DNA of 64,000 nt, taken from positions 62,001 to 126,000 of the IMG/VR virus record IMGVR_UViG_3300027741_000021, one strand, 5' to 3'. Below, piece by piece: positions 39,913 through 47,874 of the stretch. Under the pieces are notes generated by a model. The model did no database searches and was not told the origin of the DNA. It saw only the letters and a program-made list of their open reading frames with translations. Source of the DNA: a virus. Position 1 is the stretch's first letter; each line of letters opens with the position of its first letter. The translations under genes were made by a program, and so were the position numbers.

Positions 39913-40060
39913 TTCTCGCCACGCTGTCTTTCACAAGATTGCGGACTGTTATCACCTTGCAGCAAACTCGTGCTTGGTGTTGTCTTGCGAGAAAAATTAT
40001 ACTTTATAAGTTGTTAATGAACCTGTTGCAACCAACTCGATCGTTTGCTGCTAAGTGTTT

Positions 40061-40089
40061 ATTATAACACCGTTTGCTATACTGGTCAA
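40061..40089 (-). promoter_or_regulatory. Sigma-70-like promoter, proximal copy of a duplicated pair
   Basis: -35 TTGACC, 17 bp, -10 TATAAT. Drives element B and the Glu-Asp-Ile tRNA run. Confidence 0.85.
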
Positions 40090-40155
40090 CCGGTTTTGCA
40101 AAGCCCTACAACTTGGAAGGACTCTACAAATCTCGCTGCTTTCTAACTAGTCTCT

Positions 40156-40184
40156 AGTATAACACCATGTGCGATACTGGTCAA
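40156..40184 (-). promoter_or_regulatory. Sigma-70-like promoter, distal copy of a duplicated pair
   Basis: -35 TTGACC, 17 bp, -10 TATACT. About 50 bp around it repeats the region of the 40061 promoter, 95 bp apart. Confidence 0.8.
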
Positions 40185-40227
40185 CTTGTTTTGTAATGCC
40201 CTTCTTGTCTGAAGGGTCTTTGTTACA

Positions 40228-40301
40228 TGGCAGACGTGCCAGGGCTCGAACCTAGAACGACAGAGTCAAAGTCTGTTGTGTTACCATTACACCACACGCC
40301 T
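40228..40301 (-). tRNA. tRNA-Gln (TTG)
   Basis: Loop CTTTGAC, TTG reads CAA/CAG. CCA encoded. Confidence 0.92.
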
Positions 40302-40308
40302 ATAAATT

Positions 40309-40386
40309 TGGTACCCTTGCTCAGATTCGAACTGAGAGAACTCTTCCTTTTGAGAGAAGCGACTTTGCCAATTTGTCCACAAGGGC
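40309..40386 (-). tRNA. tRNA-Leu (CAA), short variable loop
   Basis: 78 nt; loop CTCAAAA, CAA reads UUG. The variable region is only about 6 nt (AGTTCT), unlike normal bacterial tRNA-Leu. CCA encoded. Confidence 0.82.
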
Positions 40387-40387
40387 G

Positions 40388-41146
40388 TTATTTTTTTCTT
40401 TTGTGAAATACCACTGGCTGGAAATCAAATTCACCAGGGCAAAATTCACATTGATCAATGGGTTGATTTCTTGTGTCAACAAAGTCTGCCAACTGTTGCT
40501 CGGTGCAGTCCACACTCAATGGTTGATACTGAGCCAACAACTGTTCTTGCCTTGCATCCATGATTACTGATTGCTGTGTACGAAACTCTGGCAACACAGC
40601 CATCACAGGACACTTGTACAGTTTTCCTTTGAATACAGTGTGACTATGCCTCATGGTGCAGGCTTTGAATGCAGTTATTGGATTGCTCTGATGAACAACA
40701 AATGCATCACCTTGCGGGATGATTGCAGCCGGAGTAAATTCTGTATTGTCAATAAGGTTGCCCCATTGTCGTTCTAATGCAGGTCGCATCTCAGGTCGAT
40801 GTACACTTATACCCCATCCCACACGGTATTTGCTGTAAGAGTCGAGATCTTTTGCTATTTTTGCATTAGTGCCATTGCTTTGTATCATGATAGTGGTTTC
40901 TGGCCACAATCTGCGAAGATTCACTACCCAAGTTTCTAATCCGGGATGCAAGCTGGGTTCACCACCAATGATCACTATCATTGACGCATTGATTCGTTGA
41001 CTCCAGGCTTCAACAGCAGGTGCAGAATCCTCCCATGAGTAGTGACCACGGAAATCGTGATCATTGAACCTATTGCAGTTGGTGCAGGCCAGGTTGCATT
41101 GATTGGTGATGTAGAACTCTATCACTGAGTCTAAGAATACGGACAT
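40388..41146 (-). CDS. Radical SAM protein
   Basis: 252 residues. EFYITNQCNLACTNCNRF has CxxxCxxC for the 4Fe-4S cluster; IIGGEPSLHPG is the SAM-binding GGE region. Two further cysteine groups near the end (ACTMRH...YKCP and CEFCPGEF) suggest an auxiliary cluster as in SPASM/twitch enzymes. Reaction unknown; RNA or peptide modification possible. CGTAAATA box 4 bp upstream. Confidence 0.82.
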   Translation of the reverse strand: MSVFLDSVIEFYITNQCNLACTNCNRFNDHDFRGHYSWEDSAPAVEAWSQRINASMIVIIGGEPSLHPGLETWVVNLRRLWPETTIMIQSNGTNAKIAKDLDSYSKYRVGWGISVHRPEMRPALERQWGNLIDNTEFTPAAIIPQGDAFVVHQSNPITAFKACTMRHSHTVFKGKLYKCPVMAVLPEFRTQQSVIMDARQEQLLAQYQPLSVDCTEQQLADFVDTRNQPIDQCEFCPGEFDFQPVVFHKRKK

Positions 41147-41150
41147 TGAT

Positions 41151-41158
41151 TATTTACG
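41151..41158 (-). promoter_or_regulatory. Late-promoter-like box CGTAAATA
   Basis: Ends 4 bp before the ATG at 41146. Confidence 0.45.
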
Positions 41159-41175
41159 CAATATTTTGAATGCGT

Positions 41176-41264
41176 ATATTAAAACACACTTACTATCCCC
41201 TCGGGCGGCAAAACCCAAAGTTAAACATGTTCTACCATGAAAGACAATGAATGTATTTTAATAT
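41176..41264 (-). ncRNA. Long-stem RNA element H
   Basis: Arms ATATTAAAACACACT and AATGTATTTTAATAT pair over 15 bp including two G-U pairs around a 59-nt loop with GGG/CCC. Same stem motif as elements B-E. Confidence 0.6.
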
Positions 41265-41382
41265 GACGAATTTTTTTATCTACAAGAAGATAAGCCATCC
41301 TCGTCACCGCCCGTTTGCCCCATGTTTAAAGTGCAGGGCCCAGTCCTCGTTACTGGGATACTTCACACTATTTTCCTACGCT

Positions 41383-41409
41383 ACAAAACAAAAAACCCCA
41401 GGGTTTTTA
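41383..41409 (-). terminator. Rho-independent terminator
   Basis: AAAAACC-CCAG-GGTTTTT hairpin with TTTTTTGTTTTG tail on the minus strand. Confidence 0.8.
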
Positions 41410-41575
41410 GTCCTAGGGTCCTTGGAAGTTGAGTATGCTATTTTGTTATACTCGGTCTCCTTGGACCCAGGCCCCGCGATCATAATTCATCTCAATCGCA
41501 AACCACAAGGCGGGGCAGGTGCCCTGACTTGGTGTCAGTGATTTGAGTGTAGAATGATGTATCGAGTGTCTCATA
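41390..41575 (-). ncRNA. Candidate small RNA gene
   Basis: About 185 nt between a strong promoter (41582-41610) and the terminator (41383-41409), without a ribosome site or useful reading frame. Stems seen: CTGAC/GTCAG with ACCAA loop; CCCCGC/GCGGGG enclosing GCGAT/ATCGC; a long GGGTCC...GAGTAT/ATACTC...GGACCC hairpin at about 41415-41466. Function unknown. Confidence 0.6.
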
Positions 41576-41581
41576 GCATGT

Positions 41582-41610
41582 ATTGTATATGTTTATTTAT
41601 ACCTTGTCAA
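41582..41610 (-). promoter_or_regulatory. Sigma-70-like promoter of the small RNA candidate
   Basis: -35 TTGACA, 17 bp, -10 TACAAT. Confidence 0.8.
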
Positions 41611-41662
41611 CCTTTGTTTTGACTTTTTTTACGGTATTTTGGCAAAAAAGATGAAAATATTT

Positions 41663-41878
41663 TTATTTTGATTCAGCTGCTTCTAGTGCAGCAGCAGCTT
41701 CTTCCAAGAGGTCGGCGATACGGTCAGGCTTGCCTTCCTCTACACTTTTACGTGAAGTGATCTGCCGACGGATCTCTGCTCGCTTGCGCAAACGAAAGAT
41801 CAAACTTTGTTCACTCACAGGCAAGTGACTTTCGTCCTTGGCCATAAGTTCTTCAAACCTGTCAAATTCTTCGTTCAT
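41663..41878 (-). CDS. Small helical phage protein
   Basis: 71 residues, basic first half and an Ala/Glu-rich helix at the end (LLEEAAAALEAA). Overlaps the RNA-ligase stop by 4 bp. Unknown. Confidence 0.7.
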   Translation of the reverse strand: MNEEFDRFEELMAKDESHLPVSEQSLIFRLRKRAEIRRQITSRKSVEEGKPDRIADLLEEAAAALEAAESK

Positions 41879-42780
41879 ACAGTCTCCAAATATTCACGTA
41901 CCCATGCCAGGCGCTCTTGTTCGTTCAACACAGTGTACTTCACAATGTTGGAACGGATATGTTCCAGCAATGGATAGTATTCCTCGTCAATTTGTTCCCG
42001 GAACTCTTGAGTCATCAACTTATCAGTACGAGGGTTACGTGCTACCCACTTTGCAGTTAGATAGTATGGTGATTTGATCTTGGCACTCACACCATCTTCG
42101 GTATAGAACACAAAACCTTCGTGCTTGACACGCTTGGATTCGGCTACCAACTCACCAACAGTTATGCGATAAGATTCTACTGCATGACACTTTACAGTAT
42201 CCTGAGCAAATATCTTCCACACTGTATCACAGTCAAATCCATGCACCCGAGATTCCCAAGCGTTTTCACGCCAGCCAAGAAAGTACATTCCTGCCTTTTC
42301 TACCACAATGTGAGGGTCGCTTGGGTGTACGCATTCAAACATGAAAGTATGACCTTCATTGGAAGCTATTGCCAACACCCAATCTTCCCAGCACATGTGC
42401 TTCAACATCATTTCCTTGGCGTAGTCCACATAGTCGCTGGCAGTTGAGCCAGTTGTACTCACTAGGATATCGTTCTTGTACCAAGTCATTGCTACCATAA
42501 AGCCATTGGCTTTGCGATAAGCAGTTACCTTTGTATCATCACTCAACACAGGAGATTTGGCTTCCACACCATAGTTGTAGATCTTTGTGAATGGCCGCGA
42601 CACCACATTGAAGTCCTCATCAACGATAGTACCGCGACATTCTTCAAGAAAGTCATTCCATAGGTTGTCAAAGAACACACGCTTGGAATACTTTAGCACA
42701 TAGATACCATCACCAGCAGGCCGCATATTAACCAACCGTGGGTTAGCTAGCACAAACTTTTTTAATTCATCTTGGTTCAT
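41875..42780 (-). CDS. rnlA: RNA ligase, T4 Rnl1-like
   Basis: 301 residues from ATG at 42780; a start 14 codons earlier lies upstream of the promoter start site. YRKANGFMVA holds the nucleotidyl-transfer Lys (K-x-N-G), with EECRGTIV before it, SYVDYAK-like spacing after, HEGFVFYTEDG (motif IV) and SAKIKSPYY (motif V, K-x-K). T4 Rnl1 reseals tRNAs cut by host anticodon nucleases. Own promoter at 42810-42838. Confidence 0.9.
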   Translation of the reverse strand: MNQDELKKFVLANPRLVNMRPAGDGIYVLKYSKRVFFDNLWNDFLEECRGTIVDEDFNVVSRPFTKIYNYGVEAKSPVLSDDTKVTAYRKANGFMVAMTWYKNDILVSTTGSTASDYVDYAKEMMLKHMCWEDWVLAIASNEGHTFMFECVHPSDPHIVVEKAGMYFLGWRENAWESRVHGFDCDTVWKIFAQDTVKCHAVESYRITVGELVAESKRVKHEGFVFYTEDGVSAKIKSPYYLTAKWVARNPRTDKLMTQEFREQIDEEYYPLLEHIRSNIVKYTVLNEQERLAWVREYLETV

Positions 42781-42809
42781 AATTCTACTTGTTTTTGCTA
42801 TAAGTCCAA

Positions 42810-42838
42810 ATTGTAACATCAAATGGATTACGTGTCAA
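42810..42838 (-). promoter_or_regulatory. Sigma-70-like promoter of the RNA ligase
   Basis: -35 TTGACA, 17 bp, -10 TACAAT. Confidence 0.85.
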
Positions 42839-42841
42839 CAA

Positions 42842-44149
42842 CTAGATGTACATTCGATAAAGTTCGGGCAGTAGTTCATCTCCGATCAGTGCTGCAAATA
42901 TGATAGGTGCAGCACTTTGTCCTTTGATGGCAAATCCCACAATTGTACCAATGATCAGTGTCAACCAAGTCAAAACAAAGTGCCCGCTAGCGTATGATTC
43001 CCATAGCATGGCCACGGTGATTATTACTAATAATATTGCTGCAATTTCTTTTTGATAGACAATGAAAAATCTCAAATGTGTATATAATTTTCCAGAAATA
43101 TAAAAATTAATAAGACTCACTGCCACGCACAATGTACACAGCAAGATTGCATTATTTTTTATCAACTCAAAAGCAGTTTGTATCACAAAGCCTTTATTTT
43201 CAACCAACGATAATATTATTGCTTCTGATGGCAGAATAGGCAATCCCAATAGTAATAAAGGAATCAATGATGTTATAGCCCCTGCATTATTTGCTGTTTC
43301 GGCTGATATAATATTATTATAATAAGTTTGCGGGTCGGATACCTGATTCAAAGTATTTCTAAATTTTTCAACTGCCTCTGCAAATGAGGAACTCAGCGCA
43401 TAGCTAATGCCCGGTATTAACCCCGATAAACTTCCAACTGCTGACCCTATCATAATTGTTCCAGTAGAGTTTGTCATAACAGGAGTATCATTGGTTTTCT
43501 GAAAACTATTCACTATCGTAGACTTGGATCTAACAATACCGGGTATAACCAAAAGTCCCATTGCAATGGGAATGATTGGTACCCCTCCAAGCTGCGCAAT
43601 ATAACTTGGAACAAATTGTTGCATAGACTCAATGTACCAAATAGAGCCGGTACTGATATACAATCCAACCAATGATAACGCTGTTGCTATAATTTTATTG
43701 CCGCTCATGCCAATAAGTAGTAAGATAGCTATTACTAATACAGCTATTTTGATTTTGCCAGAAAAGAAATAAATCAGGGTCTCATAGTATGGAATGGCAC
43801 ACATGAATATTCCCAGTGCAATGATTGCTCCTACAAAACTACCCAACGCAGTGCCTGCTAATATTTTTTCTTGAAGACCATATTTGGCAATTTGAAAACC
43901 ATTTTCTACTGCCGGGACAGAGGTGAATTCACCTACTACCCCAAACAAAATTGCACTCACACTACCATAGTATTGCATAGTCATCACAACTACACAATAA
44001 AACCACATGAGCAATTGCCAGTTTGGAATTACGTGTGCAGCGGGCATCATTAAAATCAAAACTCCCGACACATTTAGTGACGGGAGCATCCCTGCTAATA
44101 TGCCCAAAAATAAAGCAATACCAGTGACGGTGACCCACCAGGTTATCAT
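42842..44149 (-). CDS. TctA-like tripartite tricarboxylate transporter permease
   Basis: 435 residues (family about 500), with roughly ten hydrophobic membrane spans. LPGLNVSG-like LPSLNVSGVLI at the start and LSGLIPGISYALSS in the middle match the two repeated TctA signature segments; GLPILPSEAIIL also fits. With a periplasmic TctC and usually a small TctB it imports carboxylates. No TctB seen. Shares an operon with the TctC gene 3 bp upstream. Very unusual in a phage. Confidence 0.85.
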   Translation of the reverse strand: MITWWVTVTGIALFLGILAGMLPSLNVSGVLILMMPAAHVIPNWQLLMWFYCVVVMTMQYYGSVSAILFGVVGEFTSVPAVENGFQIAKYGLQEKILAGTALGSFVGAIIALGIFMCAIPYYETLIYFFSGKIKIAVLVIAILLLIGMSGNKIIATALSLVGLYISTGSIWYIESMQQFVPSYIAQLGGVPIIPIAMGLLVIPGIVRSKSTIVNSFQKTNDTPVMTNSTGTIMIGSAVGSLSGLIPGISYALSSSFAEAVEKFRNTLNQVSDPQTYYNNIISAETANNAGAITSLIPLLLLGLPILPSEAIILSLVENKGFVIQTAFELIKNNAILLCTLCVAVSLINFYISGKLYTHLRFFIVYQKEIAAILLVIITVAMLWESYASGHFVLTWLTLIIGTIVGFAIKGQSAAPIIFAALIGDELLPELYRMYI

Positions 44150-44152
44150 GTT

Positions 44153-45067
44153 CTACTTGGCTAGTCCAATTGCTATTTCTGTTGCAATAACACGATCTAA
44201 TGTTGTTTCAGATGGAAACTTTGTAGGAGTTTGCAGTATTGAAGTTACATATTTTTTAATAGGTTCAGTTTTGAATACATCAACCAATACTTTCCGTGCA
44301 GATGCGCTTGTTCCTGGAGGTACTGCAACATATTGTTCCAGAACCAAATCTATCTCGGTGTTGTTTTGATCTTTGACTCGTACTACCGGAATGTTAACCA
44401 ATTCGTTCTTGGCTGACTGCATAATTCCAATAGAATTGTCTTCTGCTATCAGTTGATAGCAGGCTGTGCTAATACCCAAATCAACATCGGATGTTTTTAG
44501 TGCAATTCTGATAGGTCCTGCGCCACTGTAGGGCACAAAAGTTGCTTTGAGTTTTGGATTTTGTTCTTGTAGCATTCGCAAATACTTTTTACCAATTTCG
44601 CCAGCAGCAGCAATTCTAACTGGAGTGCCAGAAGTTAGCAATTCGGTTGCAGTTGTTACCTTGGCTGTTTTTGAGGCCGAGGTACACATCACCTGAGGGG
44701 TAGACGACACCGAAGTGATCAAAGTCAATTCAACCGGCCAAGAATCTTGTTTAGGACACACAGCTAATGCCTTGGATTTGTCTGACCAAATTGTGTCTCC
44801 ACTAGTCATCATTACAACAGGTACCGTTGAATCCTTGATGCGACTTACTATTTGTAATGCTGCTGCACAGGAATTGGTAAATTGCCTAGATACTGTATGT
44901 CCGTTTTTTTCTAGTTCAGCCGCAGCGGCATCGGTGATCATACCGGTTGAACCTCCAGGGCTAGCAAATTGTACAAACGTGATATTCTCTGCGCTAATTG
45001 ATGTAGAGCCAATGAGCAGTGCCAATGGCAAAATCAGATTGCGTAGTGTGGTGTAATAAGTTTTCAT
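44153..45067 (-). CDS. TctC/Bug-type periplasmic substrate-binding protein
   Basis: 304 residues with a signal peptide (LILPLALLIGSTSISA, cut about residue 26). PGGSTG near residue 38 and the VRIAAAGEIGKKYL and PYSGAGPIRIAL segments match Bug/TctC receptors, which bind carboxylates in the periplasm and hand them to TctA. AGGAAAC ribosome site. Confidence 0.85.
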   Translation of the reverse strand: MKTYYTTLRNLILPLALLIGSTSISAENITFVQFASPGGSTGMITDAAAAELEKNGHTVSRQFTNSCAAALQIVSRIKDSTVPVVMMTSGDTIWSDKSKALAVCPKQDSWPVELTLITSVSSTPQVMCTSASKTAKVTTATELLTSGTPVRIAAAGEIGKKYLRMLQEQNPKLKATFVPYSGAGPIRIALKTSDVDLGISTACYQLIAEDNSIGIMQSAKNELVNIPVVRVKDQNNTEIDLVLEQYVAVPPGTSASARKVLVDVFKTEPIKKYVTSILQTPTKFPSETTLDRVIATEIAIGLAK

Positions 45068-45135
45068 AAGTTTCCTATTGTTAATAATTCATTGATACAT
45101 AATATGTATTGGTCACCCTGTGTGGTTCACACAGG

Positions 45136-46224
45136 TCAACGTACTTGTCGAAATTTACCAAATCGTCCGTGATACTTATCGATGGATCCATCGGGTGGCA
45201 AAAGACTGTGTCTCTTCATGTAGCTTATTATAGTTTGATCTGTTTGCATTGCAAGTAATCCGGCAATATAAGACTTAAATCTATCATCTTTTGTGTAAAA
45301 ATTATTGTCACTTTTGGTTAATATGCCTACTGTGTTGACAGGATTTTTTGAAAGCCAAGTTCGCTGCAAGTATGTCAATCCAGAAATTAATTCAGAATCT
45401 CTTCCACATGCAGTTGCCATAAAATTAGCATTGGTTATATTTTGTTCTGCAAATCTCAGTGAGTTCCATCCTTCATAAATTGGATAATTTGAGTTAATCA
45501 TACTGTTCACTACCATGTGAGTTTGTTTAACATGCAACTCGATCAAGTCGGGACTTATAAAAAACCATTCAAATGCATTATTATCTAAATGAGCATACCC
45601 TGAGTATATTTTATCCAAATGTGTACTGAACCATTTGCCACCTGAATAGTACACATGAGGTTTTTCTACTCCTAGTATTGCTGCCCATGACTGCCCCCGC
45701 CACCTCTCAGTCCTTTCAATAATTTTAGAATGATTTGCAAGGGGACTAGGGCTATATGTGATTGCTGGGTTGATGGTCCAATCATCATTCAATCCCTTAT
45801 AAGTGTCAAAATTTTCATTTCTATGATATACTGTGATGATAGTCGTGGGATCCCAATGATTGTCTTTTAACCACTTGACATTCTGTGCAGGATGTCCATG
45901 TTCATCTTGGTCATGGTAGTATATGATAATTTCATCAATATGAAGGTTCAATCTTTTGAAAGTGTTGTAAATTGTAATAGAGTCAGTGCCACCGCTGAAA
46001 AATAATACTAATCTATCATACTTGTGCCTTAGTTGGGCAGCTCTGATGTTGCACAATTCAGCAAATGACTGTGAGGGTTCTATTAACCAATTGACAGCAT
46101 CAAATTCTTCTTCCAGCAACTCAAAGTTGACTATTGTGTGAGGGGTGTGAACTGCGGCATACGAAATAGCTTGAAATGCGTTTATAAATTTGTTATGGTC
46201 AGTGGACCAAATTGGATTTTTCAT
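45136..46224 (-). CDS. PP-loop ATP pyrophosphatase, asparagine-synthase-like
   Basis: 362 residues. LVLFFSGGTDSITIYNTFKRL contains the SGG-x-DS PP-loop near residue 75. Downstream YYHDQDEHGH and EGWNSLRFAEQ are unusual and do not match a named enzyme. It would activate a carbonyl or phosphate with ATP, e.g. amidation or thiolation. ATTAAATA box 4 bp upstream. Confidence 0.75.
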   Translation of the reverse strand: MKNPIWSTDHNKFINAFQAISYAAVHTPHTIVNFELLEEEFDAVNWLIEPSQSFAELCNIRAAQLRHKYDRLVLFFSGGTDSITIYNTFKRLNLHIDEIIIYYHDQDEHGHPAQNVKWLKDNHWDPTTIITVYHRNENFDTYKGLNDDWTINPAITYSPSPLANHSKIIERTERWRGQSWAAILGVEKPHVYYSGGKWFSTHLDKIYSGYAHLDNNAFEWFFISPDLIELHVKQTHMVVNSMINSNYPIYEGWNSLRFAEQNITNANFMATACGRDSELISGLTYLQRTWLSKNPVNTVGILTKSDNNFYTKDDRFKSYIAGLLAMQTDQTIISYMKRHSLLPPDGSIDKYHGRFGKFRQVR

Positions 46225-46228
46225 GCTA

Positions 46229-46236
46229 TATTTAAT
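46229..46236 (-). promoter_or_regulatory. Late-promoter-like box ATTAAATA
   Basis: Ends 4 bp before the ATG at 46224. Confidence 0.4.
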
Positions 46237-46454
46237 CAGCGTCCCAAAGTTTCAATTCGTTTCAGCAAGGCCTGTGCTCCGCACAGTTGCGTATCCAGCG
46301 CATCAATGGCAGCCCGATAGTTTGCTGGAATGTGTTTGGTATGGTACATGCGCTGATGTGCCTGCCCGGCGATTTTGACAGAGCTCATGGACCATTCCAA
46401 CAACTCTACCTCACGCTGGGCTTTTTCCAGCACTGACAATTCTTTATCAGACAT
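46236..46454 (-). CDS. Small helical protein, unknown function
   Basis: 72 residues, helical, next to the HD protein and co-transcribed with it (1 bp apart). No motif. Confidence 0.65.
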   Translation of the reverse strand: MSDKELSVLEKAQREVELLEWSMSSVKIAGQAHQRMYHTKHIPANYRAAIDALDTQLCGAQALLKRIETLGR

Positions 46455-46455
46455 T

Positions 46456-46959
46456 TCATTCTCCTACTATTCTGCGGGCACGAGCCATCAATGTGGCGTC
46501 ACCGCGGGTCAATACCGCCAACAACATGCGTTTCTCCGCCAAGTAGATCTTGGCAAAAGCAGGGTCATGTGTCATGATGCTGCCACTGTTGGCGATCAAG
46601 TCAGCCAATTTCACAGTTTGTGCAGCAGCAGGTGCCATTGCAATATGCTCACGGTCTCGGGCCTTGCGAACAGCTCTGTTGCCATCTTCTGGCTGGCTGA
46701 CATCAGTTAACCAGCTGACTAAAGACGCAACTTCGTGTCCAAATTCACGAGTGATGTCCACAATGGTAACACCAGTGTCTTCCACTGTGTCATGCAACCA
46801 GGCAGCAGCCAACATCACGTCGGTGTGTGGCACACTGGCAACAATGTTGGCAACTTCGGTAGGATGCACAATGTACGGCTCAAAGGTGTACTTGCGCACT
46901 TGCTTGACCGCAGCATGGGCAGCAGTGGCAAATACTCGGGCTCGTTCTACTATTGTCAT
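46456..46959 (-). CDS. HD-domain protein, MESH1/SpoT-hydrolase-like
   Basis: 167 residues. AAHAAVKQVRKYTFEPYIVHP then AAAWLHDTVEDTGVTIVDI match the His, HD and ED metal/nucleotide motifs of the (p)ppGpp hydrolase domain of SpoT and MESH1; VKLADLIAN near residue 120 is also typical. It may degrade the alarmone ppGpp. No synthetase domain. Promoter at 46989-47017. Confidence 0.85.
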   Translation of the reverse strand: MTIVERARVFATAAHAAVKQVRKYTFEPYIVHPTEVANIVASVPHTDVMLAAAWLHDTVEDTGVTIVDITREFGHEVASLVSWLTDVSQPEDGNRAVRKARDREHIAMAPAAAQTVKLADLIANSGSIMTHDPAFAKIYLAEKRMLLAVLTRGDATLMARARRIVGE

Positions 46960-46988
46960 TGTATGCTCCTATTTCTGTCTATGTGTAT

Positions 46989-47017
46989 ATTATAGCAGAA
47001 CGGGCAATTCCGGTCAA
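46989..47017 (-). promoter_or_regulatory. Sigma-70-like early promoter
   Basis: -35 TTGACC, 17 bp, -10 TATAAT with extended -35 region. Serves the HD protein and 46236-46454. Confidence 0.88.
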
Positions 47018-47020
47018 CCG

Positions 47021-47566
47021 TTAGTGATGCCCTTTGATTGCACCCTTCAAGCCAAGTCGAATTGCTTCGTCCATGGCAATGGCAATTGCACCAGTAGAAT
47101 CCATGCCCACATCCACAGCACGATACTTTTCTAAGCCACTTGTACCACCGTGCAAGTGACCGTGCAAGTGAACAGCGCCGTGATGCATCTGATCCCATTC
47201 TGCAATAGGATAGTGAAACATCACAACTTTGGTTTCGTTGAACTGCACATCCAGATACTTGTGGACTTCTCGAAAACATGCACGGAACACATTATCCTGC
47301 AGGGTTTTGCGGTCGTGATTGCCTTCGATCAGGATCTTGGTGCCGTTGCAGCGATTCATGTATTCTGCTGCTTTGGCAGCTGGCAAGAATGCCACGTCGC
47401 CCAGAATGTACACAGTGTCTTCAGGAGCAATCATGGCATTCCATTCGATCACCATTTGTTCGTTCATGTATGCAACGTCGTTGCGAAACCGCGCCCGTGT
47501 TACAGGGCAAAAACTCATGATGTTCTTGTGCCCAAAATGTAAATCAGATGTTACCCAAGTTTTCAT
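47021..47566 (-). CDS. Calcineurin-like metallophosphoesterase
   Basis: 181 residues. TSDLHFGHKN (D-x-H), ILGDVAFL (GD), IEGNHDRK (GNHD), MFHYPIAEW and LHGHLHG (GHxH) are the five metal-binding blocks, in order. ATG at 47566 follows AAGAAG; the longer frame overruns the gene upstream. Substrate unknown. Confidence 0.9.
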   Translation of the reverse strand: MKTWVTSDLHFGHKNIMSFCPVTRARFRNDVAYMNEQMVIEWNAMIAPEDTVYILGDVAFLPAAKAAEYMNRCNGTKILIEGNHDRKTLQDNVFRACFREVHKYLDVQFNETKVVMFHYPIAEWDQMHHGAVHLHGHLHGGTSGLEKYRAVDVGMDSTGAIAIAMDEAIRLGLKGAIKGHH

Positions 47567-47567
47567 A

Positions 47568-47819
47568 TTATTTCTTCTTTGTTCTTCCAATTCGTGATGC
47601 CTTGTTCCAGGTGTATGCCACACCATCCGGAGTCCGGCCATCCATCACACTATCCACACCAGGTTTGCCCACATGGTCAGGATCTTCAGATACCATGGTA
47701 ACAAAGATCATGCCCAGCTTGCGAAAGGCCTCGGTATACTTCAATGCTTCGTTCAATGTAACGGCATTGTGTGCATGTGACCAATCAGTTACAGGATCTG
47801 TGTAATATATTTTAAACAT
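47568..47819 (-). CDS. Small protein, possibly leaderless
   Basis: 83 residues, starts MFKIYYTDPVTDW. The ATG lies 5 bp below the -10 of the promoter at 47825-47853, so the transcript probably starts at or next to the ATG. No family recognised. Confidence 0.68.
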   Translation of the reverse strand: MFKIYYTDPVTDWSHAHNAVTLNEALKYTEAFRKLGMIFVTMVSEDPDHVGKPGVDSVMDGRTPDGVAYTWNKASRIGRTKKK

Positions 47820-47824
47820 GATTC

Positions 47825-47853
47825 ATTATACTGCATGGACCATGAGTAGTCAA
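47825..47853 (-). promoter_or_regulatory. Sigma-70-like early promoter
   Basis: -35 TTGACT, 17 bp, -10 TATAAT directly before 47568-47819. Confidence 0.8.
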
Positions 47854-47874
47854 CCTGGTGTGGCAGAATTACAA

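Noticed and set aside
32157-40386. CRISPR array in the repeat-like tRNA region
   Set aside because: Repeated bits are tRNA arms and stem motifs; no regular repeat-spacer pattern or cas genes.
40388-41146. QueE (7-carboxy-7-deazaguanine synthase)
   Set aside because: CxxxCxxC fits radical SAM in general, but QueE-specific segments are missing and two extra cysteine groups suggest an auxiliary cluster.
41390-41575. 6S RNA or RNase P RNA
   Set aside because: Size fits 6S, but the sequence and central bubble do not match; RNase P signature blocks are absent.
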